DNA of 9,166 nt. It comes from SVQP01 sp045606685 (GTDB taxonomy: Bacteria; Bacillota; Clostridia; Oscillospirales; CAG-272). The stretch spans positions 1-9,166 of the forward strand of contig JAZUSJ010000228.1 in the NCBI GenBank assembly GCA_045606685.1. The letters are read 5' to 3'. A program made the position numbers and the translations under genes. Positions 1 through 6,405 of this stretch are shown piece by piece (within the stretch, counting starts at the first letter, position 1; each line of letters starts with the position of its first letter). Below the pieces are notes generated by a model. The model did not search any database, was not told the origin of the DNA, and saw only the letters and a program-made list of their open reading frames with translations.

Positions 1-49
1 AAGGAGTTGCTACTCCAATTTGTCTTCCTAAGACCGCTTGGCCTCCGAC

Positions 50-399
50 TTCGAAAAATGCGCCGCGAAGGATCTTGGCAGGGGCGAAGTCGAAGTTTTG
101 CGTAATGGAGCGAAGCGAAATGAAGCAAAACCGCCGCAGGCGGGATCTGCGATGGGTTTGCTCAATGTTTGTATAGCCTTTGAACTGTTTTTGATGCGTG
201 TCAATCCTCGAATACTCCCCATACTGATCACAATCAAAAGTAACTTCCGCAGGCGACGTGTCAGAAACCTGCGCAGATCCCGCTTCGCGCTTTTGCTCTG
301 TTCCGTATCCTGCTTTCGCGACGGATACTACACTCCGCAAAAGTTCGACTCCGTTCGGTCGCTTTGCGACCTCTCCTTCGCTCAGGATGACTCTCGGGG
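50..399 (-). repeat. Diverged copy of a hairpin-rich dispersed element (left copy)
   Basis: This gene-free stretch is a diverged copy of the element at 8483-8910, in the opposite orientation. Its right end (375-399) reads, on the minus strand, CCCCGAGAGTCATCCTGAGC and onward, matching the terminal repeat of the right copy. Internally it has a perfect hairpin (GGTCGC, loop TTT, GCGACC at 357-371), GTCGAA and TTTTGC motifs, and a core at 144-279 bounded by GATCTGC and GCAGATC. Two blocks of the core match the right copy closely: 237-249 (minus CGGAAGTTACTTT) and 175-198 (minus CGCATCAAAAACAGTTC). The left arm (50-150) keeps GTCGAAGTTTTGC and GCAAAACCGC but lacks the GTCATCCTGAGCG terminus, so that end is eroded or replaced. 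No transposase is encoded. The outermost 49 bases match nothing I recognise. Open reading frames across this element look repeat-derived. Confidence 0.75.
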
Positions 400-407
400 C
401 GAGAGTC
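389..407. repeat. Perfect inverted repeat at the end of the left element
   Basis: GACTCTCG (389-396) and CGAGAGTC (400-407) form a perfect 8-bp stem with a GGG loop. It overlaps the last bases of the left element's terminal repeat and extends 8 bp past it. It could mark the element boundary, or be the 3' hairpin of a transcript entering from either side. There is no clear U-tract on either strand, so I do not call it a terminator. Confidence 0.6.
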
Positions 408-460
408 GCGTTTCTCTTCTCTGCGCACTTGTATTTTACTTGTCGCATACATATTTCCGT

Positions 461-497
461 AAAAAATCCCCTCGCAGGCACACCTGCAAGGGGATTT
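461..497 (-). terminator. Rho-independent terminator of the sigma/membrane-protein unit
   Basis: On the minus strand, AAATCCCCTTGCAGG (497-483) pairs with CCTGCGAGGGGATTT (478-464), with one mismatch and a 4-nt loop. It continues into TTTTTT (466-461). The position, 64 nt past the stop codon of the gene at 561-2162, fits the end of that transcript. A smaller perfect hairpin (GATCGG, loop CACA, CCGATC at 551-536, minus strand) lies 10 nt after the same stop codon but lacks a U-run. Confidence 0.85.
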
Positions 498-560
498 ATC
501 ATGAAAAATAATACTATTTTTAGGGATTTATTTTGGATCGGTGTGCCGATCGGGGGGCAA

Positions 561-2162
561 TTAAGGGATAATGACCTCAATTTTATCTTCCACGGTATTG
601 CTGAAGTAGAAATAGACCTCTATGCCGTCCTCAAGAATATAATGCTCGATAAAGTTGTAATCCTCTCCCTCGTGCATTTCATTGCTGCTCTCAAGAACCT
701 CATAATACTTGTCGTTGATGACCAGCCACCAGCCCGCGGTCTTGTCCTGATCATCGTAACCGCGCACTTCAAACACCATATACTCAGATCTGATTGCCAT
801 GGTACCGCAGCTGATGCCGCCGCTGTATTCCTTACTCCAAGGGTGGAAGCCAATATGGTCGTTGCACAGCTTGGCAAAGCCTTTGAGCAGAAGATCATGA
901 GAAGTAAACGACTCCTCAGCCTGTTCGCGGGCAGCCTTTTTGCGTGCAAGGAAATCCTCATAGTACGCAACCTGCTCCTCGTCAAAGCCTGCAAGCACGT
1001 CCTCGGTGGGCATTTCTGTTTCCAAATTACCGTAATAATCGTAGGCAAACGGATTTACCCAATTTTCCTCAGTTTCTCTTGCAAGATCCGAAATATCATA
1101 CCCGACATCCTCACTGACGTAAAGAGAGGTATCGATCCACTCAGACTTGGATGCTGTACTGCGAATAGACTTGATGGTATTATGATAAGCAAAGAAAGCA
1201 TCGCGCTTTTCGCTATCGATTTCTCCGTTCTCATCAACAAACGACTCTGCGTACAGATTGATCGGCTTGCGAATGGTATATTGCGCAGCTTCTCTCTCAA
1301 ACATTTCGAAGTTAGACAACGCAAGCTCGAAGCTTTTATCCGTCATCAGTCGCAGATCGTGTGCAAACATGTAACGGAATGCCGCTACGTAAATGCTGCC
1401 CGCTGCAATGATCTCGCCCTCCGGATTATAAACGGTATAGTCGATAAAGGTATCTCTGTTGCAGCCGGTATCGCTGTAACCCGAATGTGCTGCATAAAAC
1501 CAGGAAAGGCTGTCGTTGCCGTCAAGGGTCAATTCCCCGTCACCAAAATGCCAGCAATGGTTGATATTCCATCTGCCACCGTTATCGTCCACATACTTGT
1601 AAACGTATTCTCCGTACTCTTTCTCTCTTGCAACCTTCCCGATCACGCCGTAATCACAAGTAAGCTTGACCGTATTTTCTGCGCCGCAATTCAGGGTGAT
1701 AATCGGAATGGGTGCGGTAAAATAATCCTCGGTTTCGGTAAAGGATGCGTTGTTGTCCTTGCCGGGCAGGTTGATGATCCCATCGTCAGACACAGTATAT
1801 CCCGAAAGTGAAATGGTTCCCAGGCTGAGCAGCTGCGCAATACCGGGATATTTCGCTTGATCCTCGGGGGGCAGGACGGGCGGGGTGGTGGTCGCACCGG
1901 GGGCAGTACTGTCGCTGCCTGTCGTAATGCCGGGAATGATGCCCGGATTCTCCCCCGGGTTGTCGTTATCAAGCATCATGGGGACAACGATCAGGGCGGA
2001 TGCCAGCGTGGTGATCAGCAAGGCTGCCGCAAGCACGAGCGCGACACGTGCCTTACCCGATTGCACAAACGCTCTGCGTCTGCGTCCCTTCATGCAAGAG
2101 GCGATCTGCTCTTCATCCAGCTTTCCCAGCGCGTCTATGAGCTTATCAGTTTTCTTATTCAT
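561..2162 (-). CDS. Membrane-anchored probable anti-sigma factor with large unrecognised outer domain
   Basis: A 533-residue protein, starting at an ATG behind AAAGGAG and 23 nt after the sigma factor stop. What is visible: a short cytoplasmic N-terminus with an IDALGKLDEEQI stretch (about 9-20) followed by the basic cluster GRRRR (26-30); one hydrophobic helix at about 39-62; a Pro/Gly/Thr-rich linker at about 66-101; and an acidic, aromatic-rich C-terminal region of about 430 residues with several cysteines. The ALGK(L/I)D motif, basic patch and single helix are the layout of partner proteins encoded directly downstream of clostridial ECF sigma factors. By that analogy the N-terminus would hold the sigma factor at the membrane and the outer part would sense a signal. 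I see no zinc-binding anti-sigma (ZAS) motif and no catalytic or ligand-binding motif in the outer domain. A membrane or secreted effector controlled by the sigma factor is the alternative. Confidence 0.8.
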   Translation of the reverse strand: MNKKTDKLIDALGKLDEEQIASCMKGRRRRAFVQSGKARVALVLAAALLITTLASALIVVPMMLDNDNPGENPGIIPGITTGSDSTAPGATTTPPVLPPEDQAKYPGIAQLLSLGTISLSGYTVSDDGIINLPGKDNNASFTETEDYFTAPIPIITLNCGAENTVKLTCDYGVIGKVAREKEYGEYVYKYVDDNGGRWNINHCWHFGDGELTLDGNDSLSWFYAAHSGYSDTGCNRDTFIDYTVYNPEGEIIAAGSIYVAAFRYMFAHDLRLMTDKSFELALSNFEMFEREAAQYTIRKPINLYAESFVDENGEIDSEKRDAFFAYHNTIKSIRSTASKSEWIDTSLYVSEDVGYDISDLARETEENWVNPFAYDYYGNLETEMPTEDVLAGFDEEQVAYYEDFLARKKAAREQAEESFTSHDLLLKGFAKLCNDHIGFHPWSKEYSGGISCGTMAIRSEYMVFEVRGYDDQDKTAGWWLVINDKYYEVLESSNEMHEGEDYNFIEHYILEDGIEVYFYFSNTVEDKIEVIIP

Positions 2163-2185
2163 AAAATTCTCCTTTCTGTGTTACC

Positions 2186-2776
2186 TTACAAGCGGATATG
2201 GTTCTCATTCAGAAATTTTCGCAATCGCTTTCGCATGCGAACCAGGCGCATTACAACGCTTGATTCGCGTATCCCAAACTGCAGCGCGATCTGTTCGTTG
2301 GACATAAAGCGAAAATACCGCATCAGAAACATATCCCGATCATCAGGCTTTTGCTTGTCAAGGAAAAGTCGGATGCATTTCCCGATCTCTTCCCCATCGC
2401 TCTCTGCCTCACTTTGATTGTCCGGCAAGCATTCCTCCAACTCCTCCAGTGAGCTGCAGTATTCACTTCCCGCCCTCTTTTCGGCTTGGTTGTAGCGCAC
2501 GCGGTCAATGGCGCGTCTGCGAACGATCCCGCCCATAAAAGCCGAGAGCTGCTTGGGCGATGCAGGCGGCACGGAATCCCAAAGCTCTAAGATTGCGTCG
2601 TTTACACATTCCTCGGCATCCTGCTCCGAGCCTGTGATCTGTCTTGCAAGAGAGTGCATCAGCGCACCGTATTTAGTCAGCACAGCCCGCAATGCGAGCT
2701 CGTCTCGGCAGCCAAGCAGCGCGACGATCTCCGCATCATCGGGCATTCTCTCCCATGCATTCCTTTCAAGGATCAT
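2186..2776 (-). CDS. ECF-type sigma-70 family RNA polymerase sigma factor
   Basis: A 196-residue sigma factor that should direct RNA polymerase to a small regulon. Region 2 spans about residues 27-93 and includes the typical block DAEECVNDAILELWDSVPP (53-71) and the later RRAIDRVR (87-94). Region 4 spans about 131-190, with a helix-turn-helix around MSNEQIALQFGIRESSVV (158-175). The linker between them (about 100-130) is acidic and short, with no region 3, as expected for the ECF group. I choose the ATG at 2776 because AAAGGAGG lies 7 nt upstream. A longer frame opening at a TTG (2800) would translate that ribosome binding site as Lys-Gly-Gly and is unlikely. The gene is first in its unit, with its own promoter, and is followed 23 nt later by the membrane protein that is probably its regulator. 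The signal and regulon cannot be read from the window. Confidence 0.92.
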   Translation of the reverse strand: MILERNAWERMPDDAEIVALLGCRDELALRAVLTKYGALMHSLARQITGSEQDAEECVNDAILELWDSVPPASPKQLSAFMGGIVRRRAIDRVRYNQAEKRAGSEYCSSLEELEECLPDNQSEAESDGEEIGKCIRLFLDKQKPDDRDMFLMRYFRFMSNEQIALQFGIRESSVVMRLVRMRKRLRKFLNENHIRL

Positions 2777-2821
2777 GCTCCTTCCTCCTTTTTCAAGCAA
2801 TTTGGCACATGTGCTTCACCC

Positions 2822-2850
2822 ATAAGAACGACAAAATTTGCGTTTGACAA
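2822..2850 (-). promoter_or_regulatory. Probable promoter of the ECF sigma factor unit
   Basis: On the minus strand, TTGTCA (2850-2845) and TCTTAT (2827-2822) are separated by 17 bp. The -35 matches the sigma-A consensus at five of six positions and the -10 at four of six. Transcription would start near 2815, leaving a leader of about 40 nt before the ATG at 2776. Just upstream is an unusually pure A/T tract (2861-2882) that could act as an UP element. I see no convincing ECF-type (AAC...CGT) promoter that would indicate autoregulation. Confidence 0.5.
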
Positions 2851-2880
2851 CACATTTTGGTAAAAAAAATAAAAAAATTT

Positions 2881-2998
2881 TTCGGGTTGTTTCCCTAAGG
2901 CCATGCGGACAGGGCGTTCTTTGCGCCGGCGGATGACCGATGGTCGCCCGTGATCAAATGATCAATGATAGCCGGGACGTCGACGCCCCTGTGAAGAA
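2881..2998. other. Intergenic stretch with several short palindromes, possible repeat relic
   Basis: No gene fits here. The stretch contains TGATCA twice (2951-2956 and 2959-2964, forming a 14-bp palindrome), GACC/GGTC arms inside GGATGACCGATGGTCGCC, and GGGACGTCGACGCCCC (2974-2989, one mismatched pair). Its GC-rich, palindromic character contrasts with the A/T tract beside it. It resembles the GC-rich dispersed intergenic repeats common in gut Clostridia, but I have no second copy in this window to prove that. Confidence 0.35.
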
Positions 2999-3004
2999 AG
3001 CCAA

Positions 3005-3031
3005 GAAAACCCTTGCCGTGCAAGGGTTTTC
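3005..3031 (-). terminator. Terminator hairpin downstream of uvrA
   Basis: GAAAACCCTTGC and GCAAGGGTTTTC form a perfect 12-bp stem with a 3-nt loop, 32 nt beyond the uvrA stop codon. The following minus-strand bases (TTGGCTTTCTTC) are T-rich but not a pure run, so termination may be partial. It separates the uvrB-uvrA operon from the sigma unit, which has its own promoter. Confidence 0.75.
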
Positions 3032-3063
3032 TACCTTAATTATTCGTTTTCATTATTCATCAT

Positions 3064-5904
3064 TCATTTCTTCAAAACCTTTTTCAGGTACTCACCGGTA
3101 TACGATTTCTCGCACGCTGCAATCTGCTCGGGTGTTCCGCTTGCGACCAACGTGCCGCCGCCGTCACCGCCCTCGGGGCCGAGGTCAATGATATAGTCCG
3201 CGCACTTGATCACATCCATATTATGCTCGATGACAAGCACCGTGTTGCCGCTATCCACCAGACGCTGCAAAACGCCCAGCAGCTGCGCCACGTCTGCCGT
3301 ATGCAAGCCCGTGGTCGGCTCGTCCAGCACGTAAATGGTCTTGCCCGTGTCGCGTCTGGAAAGCTCGGTTGCCAGCTTGACTCTTTGCGCCTCACCGCCC
3401 GAAAGCGTGGTGGACGACTGACCGATCTTAATATATCCAAGGCCGACGTCCTGCAGCGTTTTGAGCTTGCGCACGATTTTGGGCAAGCCATCAAAGAAGG
3501 TCACGCCCTCCTCGACCGTCATATCCAGCACGTCGTAAATGCTCTTGCCCTTGTACTTGACGTCCAGAGTGTCGCGGTTGTATCTCTTGCCCTTACACAC
3601 GTCACAGGTCACGTACACGTCGGGCAAAAAGTGCATTTCAATGCAGCGCACGCCGTCGCCCTCGCAGGCCTCGCAGCGGCCGCCCTTGACGTTAAAGGAG
3701 AATCTGCCCGGCCCATAGCCCTTGGCCTTGGCATCCTTGGTCTGTGCGAACAGATCGCGGATGTCACCAAACAGCCCCGTATAGGTGGCGGGATTGGAGC
3801 GCGGCGTTCTGCCGATCGGGCTTTGGTCGATGCATATGATCTTGTCCAGATGCTCGTCCCCCTCCACGCGCTCATGCTTGCCGGGATAGGTGATGGCATT
3901 GTTGAGTCTGTCGGCCAGCACGGGATGAATGATGCCGTTGACAAGCGAGGATTTGCCCGAGCCGGACACACCCGTCACGCAGACAAAGCAGCCCAACGGG
4001 ATATCCACGTCCAGCTTTTTGAGGTTATGCTCCTCTGCCCCAAACACGCGCAAAAAGTGGCCATTGCCCGGTCTGCGCATCTCGGGAACGGGGATATTCA
4101 ATCTGCCCGACAGATAGCCGCCGGTCAGCGAATCCTGATTTTTGGCGACCTCGGCAGGCGTGCCGTACGCCACGACCTTGCCGCCGTGTACGCCCGCGCC
4201 CGGGCCGATGTCGATGATATAGTCGGATTCATGCATGGTCTCCTCGTCATGCTCGACCACGATGACCGTATTGCCAAGATCACGCAGCGTTTTGAGCGTG
4301 GCGATCAGCTTGGAATTGTCACGCGAGTGCAGACCGATACTGGGCTCGTCCAGAATATACAGCACGCCCGTCAAGGCAGAGCCGATCTGCGTTGCCAGCC
4401 TGATGCGCTGCGCCTCACCGCCCGAAAGCGTGCCTGCCTTGCGCCCCAGCGTCAGATATCCAAGGCCTACGCTGACAAGAAAGCCCAGGCGTGCGCGGAT
4501 CTCCTTTAAGATCTCGCGCGAGATCACCTCTTCACCGCCCGTAAAGTGCAGATTTTCAATAAAATCAAGCGCATTCTCCACCGACATGGCGCAGAAATCA
4601 TGAATATTCAGTCCGCCCACCGTGACGCCAAGCACCACGGGAGAAAGACGCTTACCGCCGCAAACCGGGCAATCCGCTTCCTGCACAAACTGGGTATAAT
4701 ACTCCTTGCCGAACATGCCGCCGTTCTTCATGCGGCTCTCCACCATTTCCAGAATGCCATGGAACACCACAGTCTGCTCGTGCGTCTGACCACCGAAATG
4801 TCGGGTGATGCGGTAAGGCTTATCCCCCGTACCGTGTAAAAGCGCATTCATGGCCTCGGGGCTGTACTCGCGCAGCGGCATATCCAGATCAAAGCCCGCA
4901 ACCTTGCCTACCTCGGAGAACAAGGGGCCGTTCCAGCTGTCCTCCTCCAGCGTCTTGAATCCGTTGACTGCGATCGCACCGTCGCGCAAGGAAAGACGCT
5001 TATCGGGAATGACCTTGGCAGCTGACACTGTCTGCATCTCGCCAAGTCCCGCACAAACGGGACACGCGCCCGTTGGATTATTGAATGAAAACATGCGAGG
5101 CTCCAGCTCACCGATCGAAATGCCGTGCTCCTCGCAGGCATAGCTTTGCGAAAACGAAAGCTCGATCGGCTTGCCCTCGCCGCGCGGCACGGTCACGATC
5201 AACAGATGTCCGTCAGCCAGGTTCAGCGCGGTTTCAACCGAGTCGCCAAGACGGGAGCGGATTCCCTCTTTGAGCGCAAGACGGTCAACCACCACCTCGA
5301 TGTGATGCTTTTTGTTCTTATCCAGCGAGATCTCCTCGCCAAGGTCATAAAGACTGCCGTCAATGCGCACGCGTGCGTAGCCGCTCCGCTTGGCATCGCT
5401 CAGCACCTTTTCGTGCATGCCCTTCTGTCCGCGCACCACGGGTGCCAACACCAAAAAGCGCTCACCCTCGGGCAGCTCGCAGATCTTATCTATGATGGTA
5501 TCCGTGCTTTGCCGTCTGATCTCCTTGCCGCACACGGGACAGTGCGGCACACCCACGCGTGCGTAAAGCAGACGCAGATAGTCGTAGATCTCGGTGACCG
5601 TTCCCACGGTCGAGCGCGGATTTTTGGAGGTTGTCTTCTGATCGATGGAGATCGCGGGGCTCAGGCCGTCAATGGTATCCACGTCGGGCTTGTCCATCTG
5701 CCCGAGAAACATACGCGCATAGGAGGACAGCGACTCGACAAAACGGCGGTGTCCCTCTGCGTAAACGGTATCAAAGGCCAGGGAGGATTTTCCCGAGCCA
5801 GAAAGTCCTGTCAGGATGACCAGCTTGTCGCGCGGGATCTCAACGTCTATATTTTTGAGGTTGTTGACACGCGCACCGCGGATCACGATTTTTTCTTGCT
5901 TCAT
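3064..5904 (-). CDS. uvrA: UvrA, excinuclease ABC damage-recognition ATPase
   Basis: A full-length 946-residue UvrA. The protein dimerises, finds distorted DNA and loads UvrB in nucleotide excision repair, acting in the cytoplasm on the chromosome. Both ATPase modules are complete: Walker A GLSGSGKS (33-40) and GVSGSGKS (645-652), signature LSGGEAQR (493-500 and 834-841), and Walker B LYILDEPSIGLH (515-526) and IYVLDEPTTGLH (857-868). Zinc sites: Cys122/125 with Cys412/415; Cys257-x2-His260 with Cys281/284, where the fourth ligand is His rather than the Cys of E. coli; and Cys744/747 with Cys767/770. The ATG at 5904 follows a modest AGAGAG site and lies 15 nt after the stop of the membrane gene, so it is probably co-transcribed from the uvrB promoter. 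No frameshift or missing motif is seen. Confidence 0.99.
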   Translation of the reverse strand: MKQEKIVIRGARVNNLKNIDVEIPRDKLVILTGLSGSGKSSLAFDTVYAEGHRRFVESLSSYARMFLGQMDKPDVDTIDGLSPAISIDQKTTSKNPRSTVGTVTEIYDYLRLLYARVGVPHCPVCGKEIRRQSTDTIIDKICELPEGERFLVLAPVVRGQKGMHEKVLSDAKRSGYARVRIDGSLYDLGEEISLDKNKKHHIEVVVDRLALKEGIRSRLGDSVETALNLADGHLLIVTVPRGEGKPIELSFSQSYACEEHGISIGELEPRMFSFNNPTGACPVCAGLGEMQTVSAAKVIPDKRLSLRDGAIAVNGFKTLEEDSWNGPLFSEVGKVAGFDLDMPLREYSPEAMNALLHGTGDKPYRITRHFGGQTHEQTVVFHGILEMVESRMKNGGMFGKEYYTQFVQEADCPVCGGKRLSPVVLGVTVGGLNIHDFCAMSVENALDFIENLHFTGGEEVISREILKEIRARLGFLVSVGLGYLTLGRKAGTLSGGEAQRIRLATQIGSALTGVLYILDEPSIGLHSRDNSKLIATLKTLRDLGNTVIVVEHDEETMHESDYIIDIGPGAGVHGGKVVAYGTPAEVAKNQDSLTGGYLSGRLNIPVPEMRRPGNGHFLRVFGAEEHNLKKLDVDIPLGCFVCVTGVSGSGKSSLVNGIIHPVLADRLNNAITYPGKHERVEGDEHLDKIICIDQSPIGRTPRSNPATYTGLFGDIRDLFAQTKDAKAKGYGPGRFSFNVKGGRCEACEGDGVRCIEMHFLPDVYVTCDVCKGKRYNRDTLDVKYKGKSIYDVLDMTVEEGVTFFDGLPKIVRKLKTLQDVGLGYIKIGQSSTTLSGGEAQRVKLATELSRRDTGKTIYVLDEPTTGLHTADVAQLLGVLQRLVDSGNTVLVIEHNMDVIKCADYIIDLGPEGGDGGGTLVASGTPEQIAACEKSYTGEYLKKVLKK

Positions 5905-5919
5905 GTGTTTACTCTCTTT

Positions 5920-6405
5920 TTATTCCTTGGGTTGTCCGTACGCACCCACTCCAAGGGCAGTGCGCAGGCGTTCGATTTGCTTTTGTGTGATATAGGACGT
6001 TTTTCTGATGCGGGATTTTCCGTTCTTCATATAGAAAACAATGCCCACGTCCTTGTATTTCTTCTGATCCTCGGCTATGCGATTTCCCTTTTGATCACAA
6101 GGGTAAATGCCCATCAGATCCTTCTGCTCGAAGTGGATGACGTTGCCGTTTTCGTCCTTGCCCGCAACCACGACACCGTTTTGGTCAACGCTCAGCGCCT
6201 CCAGCGCGAGCACTGCTGCCTCGTAAGCAGTATACACCGCAAAAAGTCCGAAAAACGGCAGCACGATGTAGCCAAAAAAGTTGTCCAAAAGATCGATGGC
6301 ATAAGCACCGCAAAGCAGCGCCAGCTCACCGACAAGGATAGCCAGCGTGCAAAACAGGTATTTATAATTGACCAACGGAATGCGTCTTTTTTTGCTTTGC
6401 TTCAT
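5920..6405 (-). CDS. Small two-helix membrane protein with PH-like tail, unknown function
   Basis: A 161-residue protein I cannot name. A basic N-terminus (MKQSKKRR) is followed by two hydrophobic helices at about 16-37 and 42-68. A soluble tail (about 70-161) has the pattern SVDQNGVVV ... FEQKDLMGIYP ... KDVGIVFYMKNGK ... ITQKQIERLRTALG. Alternating short strands closed by a C-terminal amphipathic helix, after two transmembrane helices, recall bacterial PH-domain membrane proteins; that assignment is inference from pattern only. Its ATG overlaps the uvrB stop codon (ATGA) and it is 15 nt upstream of uvrA, so it sits inside the repair operon and is probably translationally coupled to uvrB. 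Nothing in the sequence ties it to DNA repair; it may simply be carried along, or link the operon to envelope state. Confidence 0.88.
   Translation of the reverse strand: MKQSKKRRIPLVNYKYLFCTLAILVGELALLCGAYAIDLLDNFFGYIVLPFFGLFAVYTAYEAAVLALEALSVDQNGVVVAGKDENGNVIHFEQKDLMGIYPCDQKGNRIAEDQKKYKDVGIVFYMKNGKSRIRKTSYITQKQIERLRTALGVGAYGQPKE

Noticed and set aside
1..49. Possible tRNA fragment (minus GGCCAAGCGGTCTTAGG resembles a D-arm)
   Set aside because: No anticodon stem, acceptor pairing or T-arm can be formed with the neighbouring bases, and the window cuts the sequence.
38..511. Open frames across the left element
   Set aside because: Same reason: their similarity to the right element's translations reflects shared repeat DNA, not coding.
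258..1811. A 517-codon open frame on the plus strand
   Set aside because: It lies antisense to the membrane protein gene at 561-2162 and begins inside the repeat element. It has no ribosome binding site or recognisable domain, while the minus-strand gene has a start site, a helix, a partner gene and a terminator.
2777..2800. Longer sigma factor starting at TTG 2800
   Set aside because: The extra codons consist largely of the AAAGGAGG ribosome binding site for the ATG at 2776.
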